This document shows positions 49,128 through 56,779 of a stretch of DNA of 64,000 bases, piece after piece. The stretch's first letter is position 1; each line of letters begins with the position of its first letter. The position numbers and the translations under genes are program-made. Source of the stretch: Candidatus Anammoximicrobium sp. GTDB lineage: Bacteria; Planctomycetota; Planctomycetia; Pirellulales; Pirellulaceae. The notes under the pieces are model-generated. The model did not search any database and was not told where the DNA came from. It saw only the letters and a program-made list of their open reading frames with translations. The stretch spans positions 1 to 64,000 of the forward strand of contig JAAYYU010000287.1 in the NCBI GenBank assembly GCA_012515235.1, written 5' to 3'.

Positions 49128-51227
49128 ATGCTCACCGCTGCTGAGAAATACACTGTGTTCTTCCGCTGTGCCCTGGTTGCCGGGGTGTTTTCCTGCCTGC
49201 TCGGCACGCTGTTGCTGGTGGATTACTCCGCGCGCGTGGCCGAGGACCCGCTGAACGCCCCGGAGTACGTGGCGCTCAAGGCCCAACTCAAGGCGAATCC
49301 GCAAGACGCCGCCGTCAAAGACCAGCTTCGCCAGCTGGATCTGCGGCTGCGCCACGAGTACTTCCAGCGGCGGCGATTCAGCGCGTGGGGCACCTGGCTG
49401 TTGTTGGCCAGCGTCGTGATCACGCTGGCCTGCGCCAAGCAGGCCGCCGTCTTGCATCGCCGGTTGCCGCAGCCGCAGCCTCGCGACGTGCCGGACGACC
49501 CGGAGGAGCGTCTGCGCCGTTTCAGCCGCTGGTCGGTCGCCGCCTTTGGCGGAGCCATCATCCTGGGCGTCGTCGGCCTGTGGGCAGGCGTCCGCAGCGT
49601 CGTCGATGCACCGACGATTCAATTCGCTGCGGCCCCCGGCGACGCGGAACCCGAACAACCCGCCGCGCCACGCACCGAACCGCAAGTCGCACCGCCGCAG
49701 GCTGAGCCGCCGCCGAGCCCGCCGCCGGAGACTCCTCCACCGGCAGTGGAAAAGAGCACCAAGCCGCCGCTGGTACCGCCGGTTGCGGCGTCCGCGCCCG
49801 CGGAAAAACCACCAACCATGGAGCCGGCGCCGGTCAAGGAGCCCGCTGAGAAACCACCCGCTGAGAAACTACCCGCCCAGCCGGCGTCGGTCCCCGCCGA
49901 GCCGGCGTCGGTCCCCGCCCAGCCGGCGTCGGTCCCCGCCGAGCCGCCGAAGCCTGAAGCCAAGCCTCCGAAGACTGAAGCCGAGCCCGCCAAACCGGCG
50001 ACCGCCGCCCTGGCCGGAGCGCCGACGCCAGAGCACTGGCGGCGGAACTGGCCCCGATTTCGCGGTCCGGACGGGACGGGCGTTTCCGCGTCTGCCGACA
50101 TCCCGACGAAATGGAATGGCGCAACCGGCGAAGGAATCCTCTGGAAGACGGCCCTGGCGTTGCCCGGCAACAACTCGCCGATCGTCTGGGACAAGCATGT
50201 GTTCGTGACGGGCGCCGACGAGACTCAGCGCGTCGTCTACTGCTGCGACGCGGATACCGGCAAGCTGCTGTGGCAAACCGAAGTGCCGGGCACGCCTGAA
50301 AGCACGGCGACTCCGCCCAAGATCATGGAAGCGACCGGCTACGCCGCTCCGACCCCCGCGACGGACGGCCAGCGAGTCTATGCGATGTTTGCCAACGGAG
50401 ACCTGGCCGCGGTGGATTTCGCCGGCCAGGTGACCTGGTCCCGCAGCCTGGGCCTGCCGAAGAACACCTACGGACACGCCGCCTCGCTGGCCCTGTACGG
50501 CGACTTGCTGCTGGTGCAGTTCGATCAAGGCACGAAGCAGGAGAAGCTGTCCCAGCTGATGGCCCTGAAGGCTCCGACGGGCGAGACGGCCTGGGAGGTG
50601 TCGCGCGAAGTGCCCAACTCGTGGCCCACGCCGACGGTCATCGAGCATCAGGGCCAGCCGCAGATCATCACGGCCGCCGACCCCTGGGTGATCGCCTATG
50701 CGCCGAGCGACGGCCGTGAAATCTGGCGAGCCAAGTGCCTGCAAGCCGACGTGGGACCTTCGCCTACCTTCGCTGACGGGCTGGTGTTCGTCGCTAACGA
50801 GTTTCCCGGCATGGCCGCCATCCGCGCGGACGGCGCGGGCGATGTGACCGGCAGCCACGTGCTGTGGGAAGCCGACGTGGGCTCTCCCGACTGCTGCAGT
50901 CCCCTGGCCACGGACAAATTCCTGATGGTGTTGGCTTCCTTCGGCACGCTGACCTGTTACAACGCCAAGGAAGGCGGCGAGCCATTGTGGGAAGAAGATT
51001 TCGACGACGCCAACTTCTCCTCTTCGCCCGCCCTGGCGGGCAAGCACGTGTATCTGTTCTCCGAGCAGGGCAAAGTTTTCCTCATCGAGCCGACGGATGA
51101 GAAGTGCGTGCGCGTCGCCGAGAACGAACTGGGCGAAGAGTGCGTTACCAGCCCCGCCTTCCAACCGGGCCGGATCTACATTCGCGGCAAGGAGCATCTG
51201 ATCTGCATCGGCGCGAAGCCGCCGTAG
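49128..51227 (+). CDS. Membrane protein with Pro-rich linker and PQQ-like beta-propeller
   Basis: A 699-aa protein. About three membrane helices (roughly 12-33, 87-107, 134-155) are followed by a Pro/Ala/Glu/Lys linker (~165-300) containing a 7-aa repeat (PASVPAE/Q), and then a PQQ-like propeller (310-699: WPRFRGPDGTGVSASADIPTKWNG, CCDADTGKLLWQTEVPG, FGTLTCYNAKEGGEPLWEEDFDD). A vicinal Cys pair occurs in VVYCCDADTG and another in SPDCCSPLAT. The start lies only 2 nt after the stop of the membrane ferredoxin gene. The linker would let the propeller reach across the periplasm. Confidence 0.85.
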   Translation: MLTAAEKYTVFFRCALVAGVFSCLLGTLLLVDYSARVAEDPLNAPEYVALKAQLKANPQDAAVKDQLRQLDLRLRHEYFQRRRFSAWGTWLLLASVVITLACAKQAAVLHRRLPQPQPRDVPDDPEERLRRFSRWSVAAFGGAIILGVVGLWAGVRSVVDAPTIQFAAAPGDAEPEQPAAPRTEPQVAPPQAEPPPSPPPETPPPAVEKSTKPPLVPPVAASAPAEKPPTMEPAPVKEPAEKPPAEKLPAQPASVPAEPASVPAQPASVPAEPPKPEAKPPKTEAEPAKPATAALAGAPTPEHWRRNWPRFRGPDGTGVSASADIPTKWNGATGEGILWKTALALPGNNSPIVWDKHVFVTGADETQRVVYCCDADTGKLLWQTEVPGTPESTATPPKIMEATGYAAPTPATDGQRVYAMFANGDLAAVDFAGQVTWSRSLGLPKNTYGHAASLALYGDLLLVQFDQGTKQEKLSQLMALKAPTGETAWEVSREVPNSWPTPTVIEHQGQPQIITAADPWVIAYAPSDGREIWRAKCLQADVGPSPTFADGLVFVANEFPGMAAIRADGAGDVTGSHVLWEADVGSPDCCSPLATDKFLMVLASFGTLTCYNAKEGGEPLWEEDFDDANFSSSPALAGKHVYLFSEQGKVFLIEPTDEKCVRVAENELGEECVTSPAFQPGRIYIRGKEHLICIGAKPP

Positions 51228-51441
51228 GACGCGTTGTGCATCACACCGCCGCGCGACTTGGTGCAGGGAGCGAGACGTGGGGAGACATGACGTGGCCATG
51301 AGGGACCCGTGAAGATCGGGGTTGGGACGCAACAAACCCCCAAACGGCCATCGACGCGGCAAGCCAGATGCCTTTCGGAGACTGACCGCGAACCGCCAGC
51401 CGACTCTCTGCGGGCAGTTGTGGGCTGACAATCGAGAATCC

Positions 51442-51666
51442 TTACGCAAACGCGGCCCGGCGGTGGCTCACCCCCTGCAACCAGCGGCGATCGCGCCGTG
51501 CGGCCTCCGCCGCCAGATAACGCATTAGCCAAGAGAGATGCTCGACAGCCGTTGCCGACGTTCCTGCAGCCGTCCACTGTTCGCCATCAGCATCAATCGG
51601 GAACCGATGTCTGTGCCAGTTGACGCGCAGGCGTCTGGACGGGTATTGTAGGCTCTTGGATCGCAT
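51442..51666 (-). CDS. Possible small hypothetical protein
   Basis: A 74-aa frame with a strong GGAGG at ideal spacing before the ATG. The product (MRSKSLQYPSRRLRVNWHRH...) is basic, and has a helical Ala-rich end. No family recognised. It is divergent from the decayed hicAB pair. Confidence 0.3.
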   Translation of the reverse strand: MRSKSLQYPSRRLRVNWHRHRFPIDADGEQWTAAGTSATAVEHLSWLMRYLAAEAARRDRRWLQGVSHRRAAFA

Positions 51667-51690
51667 CGATGGGCCTCCGGAAGTCCTCGT

Positions 51691-51998
51691 GTGGGTAGGG
51701 TGGAAAAGACACTTGACCGAATGCTGCGAGGCACGGCGGACGTAACGTCGCGTTTGCCGATCTGTGTGCATTGCTGCGTCATTTCGGCTTTGACGAGCGT
51801 GTTCGAGGCAGCCACTACATCTTTTCCCGCAGCGACGTGCTGGAGATTCTCCACCTGCAACCTCACGGAAATCAAGCGAAACCGTAGCAAGTCAAACAGG
51901 TCCGCGGCGTGCTTGTTTCCTACCGACTGGGAGGCGATGCCGCGGGCACCGAGACCGAGGGCAAAGACGCGCCGGGCGCCGCAGACCCTGAGGGCTAA
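51691..51998 (+). pseudogene. hicA: Decayed hicA toxin
   Basis: Translating through the defects gives VEKTLDRMLRGTAD, then after a -1 change FADLCALLRHFGFDERVRG, SHYIFSRSDVLEILHLQPHG, NQAKP-stop-QVKQVRGVLVSYRLG. This matches the HicA mRNA-interferase (double-stranded-RNA-binding fold, catalytic His in GSHYIF). A one-base deletion lies near 51745 and TAG (51885-51887) replaces a conserved Tyr. The reading frame ends at 51998, one base before hicB. Confidence 0.8.
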
Positions 51999-51999
51999 C

Positions 52000-52215
52000 A
52001 TGCCAAACGTTCAATACGAAATCGTCTTGTGCTGGAGCAAAGAGGATCAAGCCCTCCTCGCCGAAACGCCTGAACTGCCAGGCTGCGCGGCGGATGGCGC
52101 GACATGCCAGGATGCCTTGGCCAATGTGGAGGTCGTGATCCGGGAATAGATCGAGACAGCGCAGGAGCTTGGTCGTTCGATCCTCGAGCCCCGCGGAAGA
52201 TTCATGTACGCCTGA
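52000..52215 (+). pseudogene. hicB: Decayed hicB antitoxin (amber-interrupted)
   Basis: The first 49 codons read MPNVQYEIVLCWSKEDQALL, AETPELPGCAADGATCQDAL, ANVEVVIRE and match HicB. TAG at 52147-52149 stands where Trp or another residue is normal. Beyond it the frame continues IETAQELGRSILEPRGRFMYA to a TGA at 52215, the usual HicB end. The antitoxin is therefore truncated at residue 49 of 71. Confidence 0.85.
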
Positions 52216-52369
52216 TCGAAGCTTGGCCTTGTCCGGAACTCGGCGATCGTCAGATTCGACAGGCAGGTCCGAACCAGCGACTGCAACCGAGTCGTCCTGT
52301 CGCCGGCTGAAGGCGGCCCGGCAAGCGCACGGTTCGCAGACGGATCGGTCTCAAGCAGGAGCCATACGC

Positions 52370-53722
52370 ATGAAACCCGTTGAGAAACCGTCGGCGATGA
52401 CTCGTCGCGACGCGGTCAAGACGCTGGGCCTGGTCGGCTCCGCCGGCCTCTGGGCAACCACCGGCCAGGCGGCTGGAAGCGCCGAAGCGGCGTCCGCCGG
52501 GGCGCTGGGTTCGGCCCATGAGTTGTTCGAGCAATACGAGCGCCGGTTCGCCGAGGCGCGTCTGCGGATGCCGGAGCGGAACCCGGCCGTGCCGGCGGAT
52601 CGCGAAGCCATCGCGCAGATTGTCCAGGAATGCCTGGGCGTGCGACGCTCGTGGGTGCCCAAGATCCAGGCGGAGAAGGTGCGCGAGGCGGCTTTCGACG
52701 GCGGCCGGATCGAAATGCTCCGCGCGACTTCCTGGCCCGGCGTAACCGCGACGGCCTTGCTGTATCTGCCTGCCCCCAGCCCGCCGCAGCCGTTGCCGCT
52801 GGTGGTCCTGTGTTGCGGGCACGGCCAGGGCGGCAAGCTGGCCGACGGTTATCAACGCATGGCGCGGCAGATCACCCGCCGGGGCGCGATGGTGCTGTGT
52901 CCCGATAACCTGGGCCAAGGCGAGCGCGTGGCGATGGGCCACGGCCACTGCGTCAAGCCGTTTGCCTGCGGCCTGAGCGTCCAGGGCTTGATCGTCATGG
53001 AAACGCTCGGCTGGATCGCCTGGGCGCTGCAGGAACCGCGGGTGGACCCGCGCCGGGCGGCGGCCGTCGGCAACTCGGGCGGCGGCACGTTGACGGTCTT
53101 CCTGGCCGCGTTGTGCCCCGAGCTGGCAGTGCTTTCCTCGTCCGGTTATCCGAGCACCTTCGAGTTCGTCGCGCGGAAGGAGAAGAAACACTGCCACTGC
53201 AATCTCCTGCCGGGCGTGGTGGGCCGGGTGGAGATGTGGCACTTGCTGGGCAGTTTCGCGCCGCGGCCGCTGTTCATCTTTCAGGGTGACGGCGATCCGC
53301 TATTCCCGGCCGATCTGTTCTTTCATACGGCCCGCAAGATCCGGCAGGTCTATCGCGCGCTCCGCGCCGAGCCATCGTTCGAGTCGCGCGTCGTGACCGG
53401 CGGCCACTCCTGGGATGCCCCGCGGCGGGTGGCCTTGGGCAAGTTCCTGTCCCGCCATCTGGGCCTGCAACCGTCCCTGCCCGAGGAGAACGAACAGGAA
53501 TCGGTTCTGACTCCCGCCGACCGGTGTCTCGAATCCTGGCCTGCCGACGCGCTCAGCACCGATGCCTTGGCGGAACAACTCGCGGGCCGCCGCGTGGACG
53601 ACAACACCAGGCTGTGGGATGTCTATCCACCTGCCGTCGCTCGCAACGTCCCGCTCGACGACATCTCCCCCCGCGGGTCCACGCGACAGATCCTCGCCCA
53701 GTTCGAAGCGTTTTTGAGATAA
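52370..53722 (+). CDS. Tat-exported alpha/beta hydrolase (acetyl xylan esterase-like)
   Basis: A 450-aa protein with a Tat signal (TRRDAVKTLGLVGSAGLW) and an alpha/beta hydrolase fold: VVLCCGHGQGGKLADGYQRMA, LCPDNLGQGE, nucleophile elbow VGNSGGGTLTVFLAA (Ser in GNSGGG), FIFQGDGDPLFP with the acid residue, and GGHSWDAP with the catalytic His. It resembles the large esterases of the acetyl-xylan-esterase/dienelactone type frequent in planctomycetes. AGGAG precedes the ATG. Confidence 0.85.
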   Translation: MKPVEKPSAMTRRDAVKTLGLVGSAGLWATTGQAAGSAEAASAGALGSAHELFEQYERRFAEARLRMPERNPAVPADREAIAQIVQECLGVRRSWVPKIQAEKVREAAFDGGRIEMLRATSWPGVTATALLYLPAPSPPQPLPLVVLCCGHGQGGKLADGYQRMARQITRRGAMVLCPDNLGQGERVAMGHGHCVKPFACGLSVQGLIVMETLGWIAWALQEPRVDPRRAAAVGNSGGGTLTVFLAALCPELAVLSSSGYPSTFEFVARKEKKHCHCNLLPGVVGRVEMWHLLGSFAPRPLFIFQGDGDPLFPADLFFHTARKIRQVYRALRAEPSFESRVVTGGHSWDAPRRVALGKFLSRHLGLQPSLPEENEQESVLTPADRCLESWPADALSTDALAEQLAGRRVDDNTRLWDVYPPAVARNVPLDDISPRGSTRQILAQFEAFLR

Positions 53723-53803
53723 CCGGCGACGCCCGGACGGTTCGTCGCCGGCACACGGCGTTGCTCAATCCAAAGCGGCCCTTGGCCGTCGCCGCGCGGG
53801 CGC

Positions 53804-55078
53804 CTATTTGGGCTTGACGAACATGACCTCGGCCGGATCAATCCACCCCGACCGCAGGTCCACCCGGAACCAGCCCTCGCTGTTCTTTTCATGGAAGCGA
53901 AGCGGGGACCGCTTGCCAAACTCCTTCAGATCGTACTGGGCCCAGGTCTTGCCCATATCCGGCGAGATGATGAATCCCGTGTGGTAGGGCGAAGCGGTGG
54001 CGTAGTGGGCCGCCAGGATCACGCCGTCCTGAATGATCATGTTCGCGCATTCGTATTCCGGGTTGAACAGCAGCGTGTGTTTTTCCGGAAAAGGAATATC
54101 CGCCGGGGCGCAGCGGAAGAGCCCCCGGTCGTGCGGCTTGGGGCCGTTCGCGTCGGCGATCCAGTAGGCCAGGCCGTCCACAAAGTTGATGCCGCCGGCC
54201 TTGTAGCGCGTGTTCAAACTGGCCGTCACGATGACCTTCCACTGCCACTGGTCCCGCCCCGCGTCGTACGTGCCGCGCAGCCAGTGGCATTCCTTTCCCT
54301 CCGGCCGGTCGGCGTCGCCCGTACAGGCATAGAACGCGTTTTCGACCGGGTTGTAGGCCACGCAGTGAATGTGGCGGGCGATCACGGGGTTGTCGGGGTC
54401 GCCCAGCAGCGTGCCCGTCTTGCCGCCGCCGGGGCTCCCGTTGTCCCGATAGTTTGGATTCTGGCCGAACGCATACGCGATCTTCACCGTCTGCCCGTTG
54501 TCGGCCGAGTAGTAGATGTTCACCGGGGAGGCCCCGCCGCGGACATTGCAGTAATTCCCCCACACCAACATCTCCGCGCCGTTTGCCACCCAGGAGTTGA
54601 CGCCCGCCAGCGGGTGGAAATACCAGCCGGGGTTGGCAGGATTCTGCGGCGTGTGCGGCAGGTAGTCCTTCCCCTTGGCATCCTTCACCGTGAGGGGCTT
54701 ACACGTCTTCAACTTGTCGGTGCTGAGGTACAGTTGCGTCTCCGTGGCGAAGACGATGTTTCCGTTCTTGAGAATGCGGCTGAACGTGATGCGGCCCGCG
54801 TCGGGAAACGCGGCTTGGTGGGGCCAGGTCCGGCCGTTGTCCTCCGAGAGGAAAATCGCTTCCGCCTCGCGGCCGAACGCCAGGTTGTCGCGATGCGAGT
54901 CGATGTACGGACCGGCCGGCTGCAAGCGATACCAGAAGTGTTCGGTCTCCCCCGCCAGAGACTCGCCCGCCGTGGCGTCGGCGGCCTGTCCGATCGCGCC
55001 GGGCAGCAAGAGCCCGACTGCAAGGGCGGCCTGGAAGCCGACGGATCGGCCTAGCTTTACGAGTAGTCGCGGTGTCAT
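53804..55078 (-). CDS. Secreted BNR/Asp-box (sialidase-fold) protein
   Basis: A 424-aa protein with a signal peptide (AALAVGLLLPGAIGQAA). A beta-propeller with Asp-box repeats: LSEDNGRTWPHQAAF, YYSADNGQTVKIAYAF, ISPDMGKTWAQYD. The Asp-box S-x-D-x-G-x-T-W pattern is shared with sialidases and related exo-enzymes; the Arg triad of sialidases is not evident. Function unknown beyond likely extracellular glycan interaction. Confidence 0.8.
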   Translation of the reverse strand: MTPRLLVKLGRSVGFQAALAVGLLLPGAIGQAADATAGESLAGETEHFWYRLQPAGPYIDSHRDNLAFGREAEAIFLSEDNGRTWPHQAAFPDAGRITFSRILKNGNIVFATETQLYLSTDKLKTCKPLTVKDAKGKDYLPHTPQNPANPGWYFHPLAGVNSWVANGAEMLVWGNYCNVRGGASPVNIYYSADNGQTVKIAYAFGQNPNYRDNGSPGGGKTGTLLGDPDNPVIARHIHCVAYNPVENAFYACTGDADRPEGKECHWLRGTYDAGRDQWQWKVIVTASLNTRYKAGGINFVDGLAYWIADANGPKPHDRGLFRCAPADIPFPEKHTLLFNPEYECANMIIQDGVILAAHYATASPYHTGFIISPDMGKTWAQYDLKEFGKRSPLRFHEKNSEGWFRVDLRSGWIDPAEVMFVKPK

Positions 55079-55463
55079 GCTGTGTCACCCTTTCCTGCTG
55101 AGATGTTGGTTGGCGATGCGAAAACGTGCAGCGCGATCGCCGCCCGCGTCAGTTCCCGCGGTCGTGCGGTCAGCGGCGGCGAGTCCCAGGACGATCGTCC
55201 GGCACCGTCACCGAAATGTCAAGACCCGCAACGCCTTGAGGCGCAGTCCCGTCGCGGCAACGGCCCCTCGTGCGTCGTCAAGTCTAACACTTGAGGCTGC
55301 AGCGAGTGAGCGGCTCGGCGCTAGCCGCCAGTAGTCCTGGAAACCAGCAGCTAGCGCCGTGCCGCGCACATCCGACGCTGTTCGCCTGGGCGACGCACTA
55401 CCAGCCTGTTGAAAAAAGAACGTCTCGCGGAAGGAACCCGCTGGGGCCCTTCTTTTGTCAGTT
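55079..55463. other. Intergenic stretch with no recognised gene
   Basis: Upstream part of a 670-bp intergenic region. Open frames have no ribosome binding site or family match. Its downstream end carries the palindrome at 55464-55483. Confidence 0.4.
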
Positions 55464-55483
55464 TGACAGACTTCGGTCTGTCA
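55464..55483. promoter_or_regulatory. UUCG-loop palindrome, possible enhancer site
   Basis: TGACAGAC-TTCG-GTCTGTCA is an 8-bp perfect inverted repeat around TTCG, inside two direct repeats of GTCAGTTTGAC (55457-55467 and 55480-55490). It lies about 150 bp upstream of the sigma-54 promoter, where activators usually bind. As RNA it would fold as a UUCG tetraloop. Confidence 0.5.
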
Positions 55484-55631
55484 GTTTGACGCACGCCAGG
55501 TGCGGCTTGCGTCCCGCCCGCGAGTTCCCGCCCAGCGGCCTTTTGGGCGGGTTGCTGCAACGTCTTGATTTCGCGGGGTTTTTTCCTCGTTTCGTCCGCC
55601 CGTTCCGGCTGTTGAGACCGCCCGCAACGGT

Positions 55632-55648
55632 TTGGCACGCAGGTTGCT
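55632..55648 (+). promoter_or_regulatory. Sigma-54 (-24/-12) promoter for the hsp20 genes
   Basis: TTGGCACG-CAGG-TTGCT fits the -24/-12 consensus at every core position (GG at 55634-55635, GC at 55646-55647). Transcription would start near 55659, about 92 nt before the first hsp20 gene. Confidence 0.75.
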
Positions 55649-55750
55649 TTCTTCACTCCCTCGGGCGCGGCGGCACGCCGACGCCCAAGGGTGCAAGTGG
55701 AGCCGAGCAATTGGCACAGTCACGCATATTCTTCAGAGGAGGACCGGACG

Positions 55751-56194
55751 ATGTTGAGCGCACGTTGGCAACCCATGTTGGACATGCAGGCGGAAGTGAA
55801 TCGCCTGCGGGACGAGATGGATCGGCTGTTCGGACGTTGGACCGGCCGGCGGTTTCCGCTGGCCCCGACGACGTACCCCCTGATGAACGTCTGGGAGGAA
55901 GATGAAAACTTGTTTGTGGAAACGGAACTGCCCGGCATGGAGTTGGGCGACTTGGAGATCTATGTCCACGGCGACCAACTGGCCGTGAAGGGCGAGCGGA
56001 AGGAACCGGGCAACGACAAAAACACGTGGCACCGCCGCGAGCGCGGGTATGGCAAGTTCGCCCGCGTGCTGGAACTGCCCGTGCCCGTCGATGAGGACAA
56101 GGTCGCGGCCGCGTTTAAGAACGGCGTGCTGACGATTACCTTGCCCAAGAGGGCGGAGGCCAAGCCGCGGCGGATCGATATCCGCGCGGACTGA
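55751..56194 (+). CDS. Small heat shock protein (Hsp20/alpha-crystallin)
   Basis: A 147-aa protein. N-terminal MLSARWQPMLDMQAEVNRLR and an alpha-crystallin domain (about 38-135: PLMNVWEEDENLFVETELPG, GDQLAVKGERK, GKFARVLELP, AAFKNGVLTITLPK). A C-terminal anchoring motif of I-x-I type appears in RRIDIRAD. It is an ATP-independent holdase chaperone. GAGGAGGA precedes the ATG. It is followed by a second hsp20 gene 60 bp downstream. Confidence 0.95.
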   Translation: MLSARWQPMLDMQAEVNRLRDEMDRLFGRWTGRRFPLAPTTYPLMNVWEEDENLFVETELPGMELGDLEIYVHGDQLAVKGERKEPGNDKNTWHRRERGYGKFARVLELPVPVDEDKVAAAFKNGVLTITLPKRAEAKPRRIDIRAD

Positions 56195-56254
56195 GCCGCC
56201 GTCCCGAGTCGATAGATCGATTCCAGGGAACACTATCCAAGAGGAGAATGAGCC

Positions 56255-56647
56255 ATGTCCCAACTTGTCAAGCAAGAGCAACACCAGGAAGCGGGCGCCG
56301 TCGAGCGCACCCGAGAGAGCGCTACGTACACTCCCCGCTTCGACATCTGGGAGACGGAAGAAGAACTGATTCTGTGCGGCGATTTGCCGGGCGTGGAGCC
56401 GGAGGATCTGGACATCCGGTTTGAAAACCGCGAACTGACGATCCTGGGCAAAGTCGCGCCGCGGCACGCAGACCGACGCAGCGTGTACAGCGAATACGGC
56501 GTGGGCGATTTCTATCGGACGTTCGCCGTCGGCGAGTCGATCGACGGCGAGAAGATCGCCGCCGAACTGAAGAACGGCGTGCTGACGGTCCACCTGCCGA
56601 AGTCCGACGCGGTCAAACCGCGGCGGATCGCCGTCAGCGCGGGCTGA
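56255..56647 (+). CDS. Small heat shock protein (Hsp20/alpha-crystallin)
   Basis: A 130-aa protein. The alpha-crystallin domain spans about residues 25-118 (YTPRFDIWETEEELILCGDL, ENRELTILGKV, GDFYRTFAVGESIDGEKIAAELKNGVLTVHLPKSD). It differs much from its neighbour outside the core and has a longer polar N-terminus. Two unlike small heat shock proteins in one operon may co-assemble. AAGAGGAG precedes the ATG. Confidence 0.95.
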   Translation: MSQLVKQEQHQEAGAVERTRESATYTPRFDIWETEEELILCGDLPGVEPEDLDIRFENRELTILGKVAPRHADRRSVYSEYGVGDFYRTFAVGESIDGEKIAAELKNGVLTVHLPKSDAVKPRRIAVSAG

Positions 56648-56686
56648 GTCCAAGCCCGCGGGAAGCGCTTACGACGATCTCTGCAA

Positions 56687-56724
56687 CAGCCCGGCTCTGG
56701 GCAAGAGCCGGGCTTTCTCTTTTT
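56687..56724 (+). terminator. Rho-independent terminator of the hsp20 operon
   Basis: AGCCCGGCTCT - GGGCA - AGAGCCGGGCT forms an 11-bp perfect stem, followed by TTCTCTTTTT. Confidence 0.85.
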
Positions 56725-56779
56725 GGGCCTGGACCGCCGAGCCCGTTCCGGCACGGTTCGCGGGCGACAGGGAATCCGC

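Noticed and set aside
51885..52149. Amber recoding (pyrrolysine or suppressor) of hicAB
   Set aside because: TAG is used as an ordinary stop by several neighbouring genes, and hicA also has a frameshift, so decay is simpler.
55706..55722. Second sigma-54-like site TTGGCACA-GTCA-CGCAT before hsp20
   Set aside because: The -12 element lacks TTGC and is too close to the coding start; the upstream site is far better.
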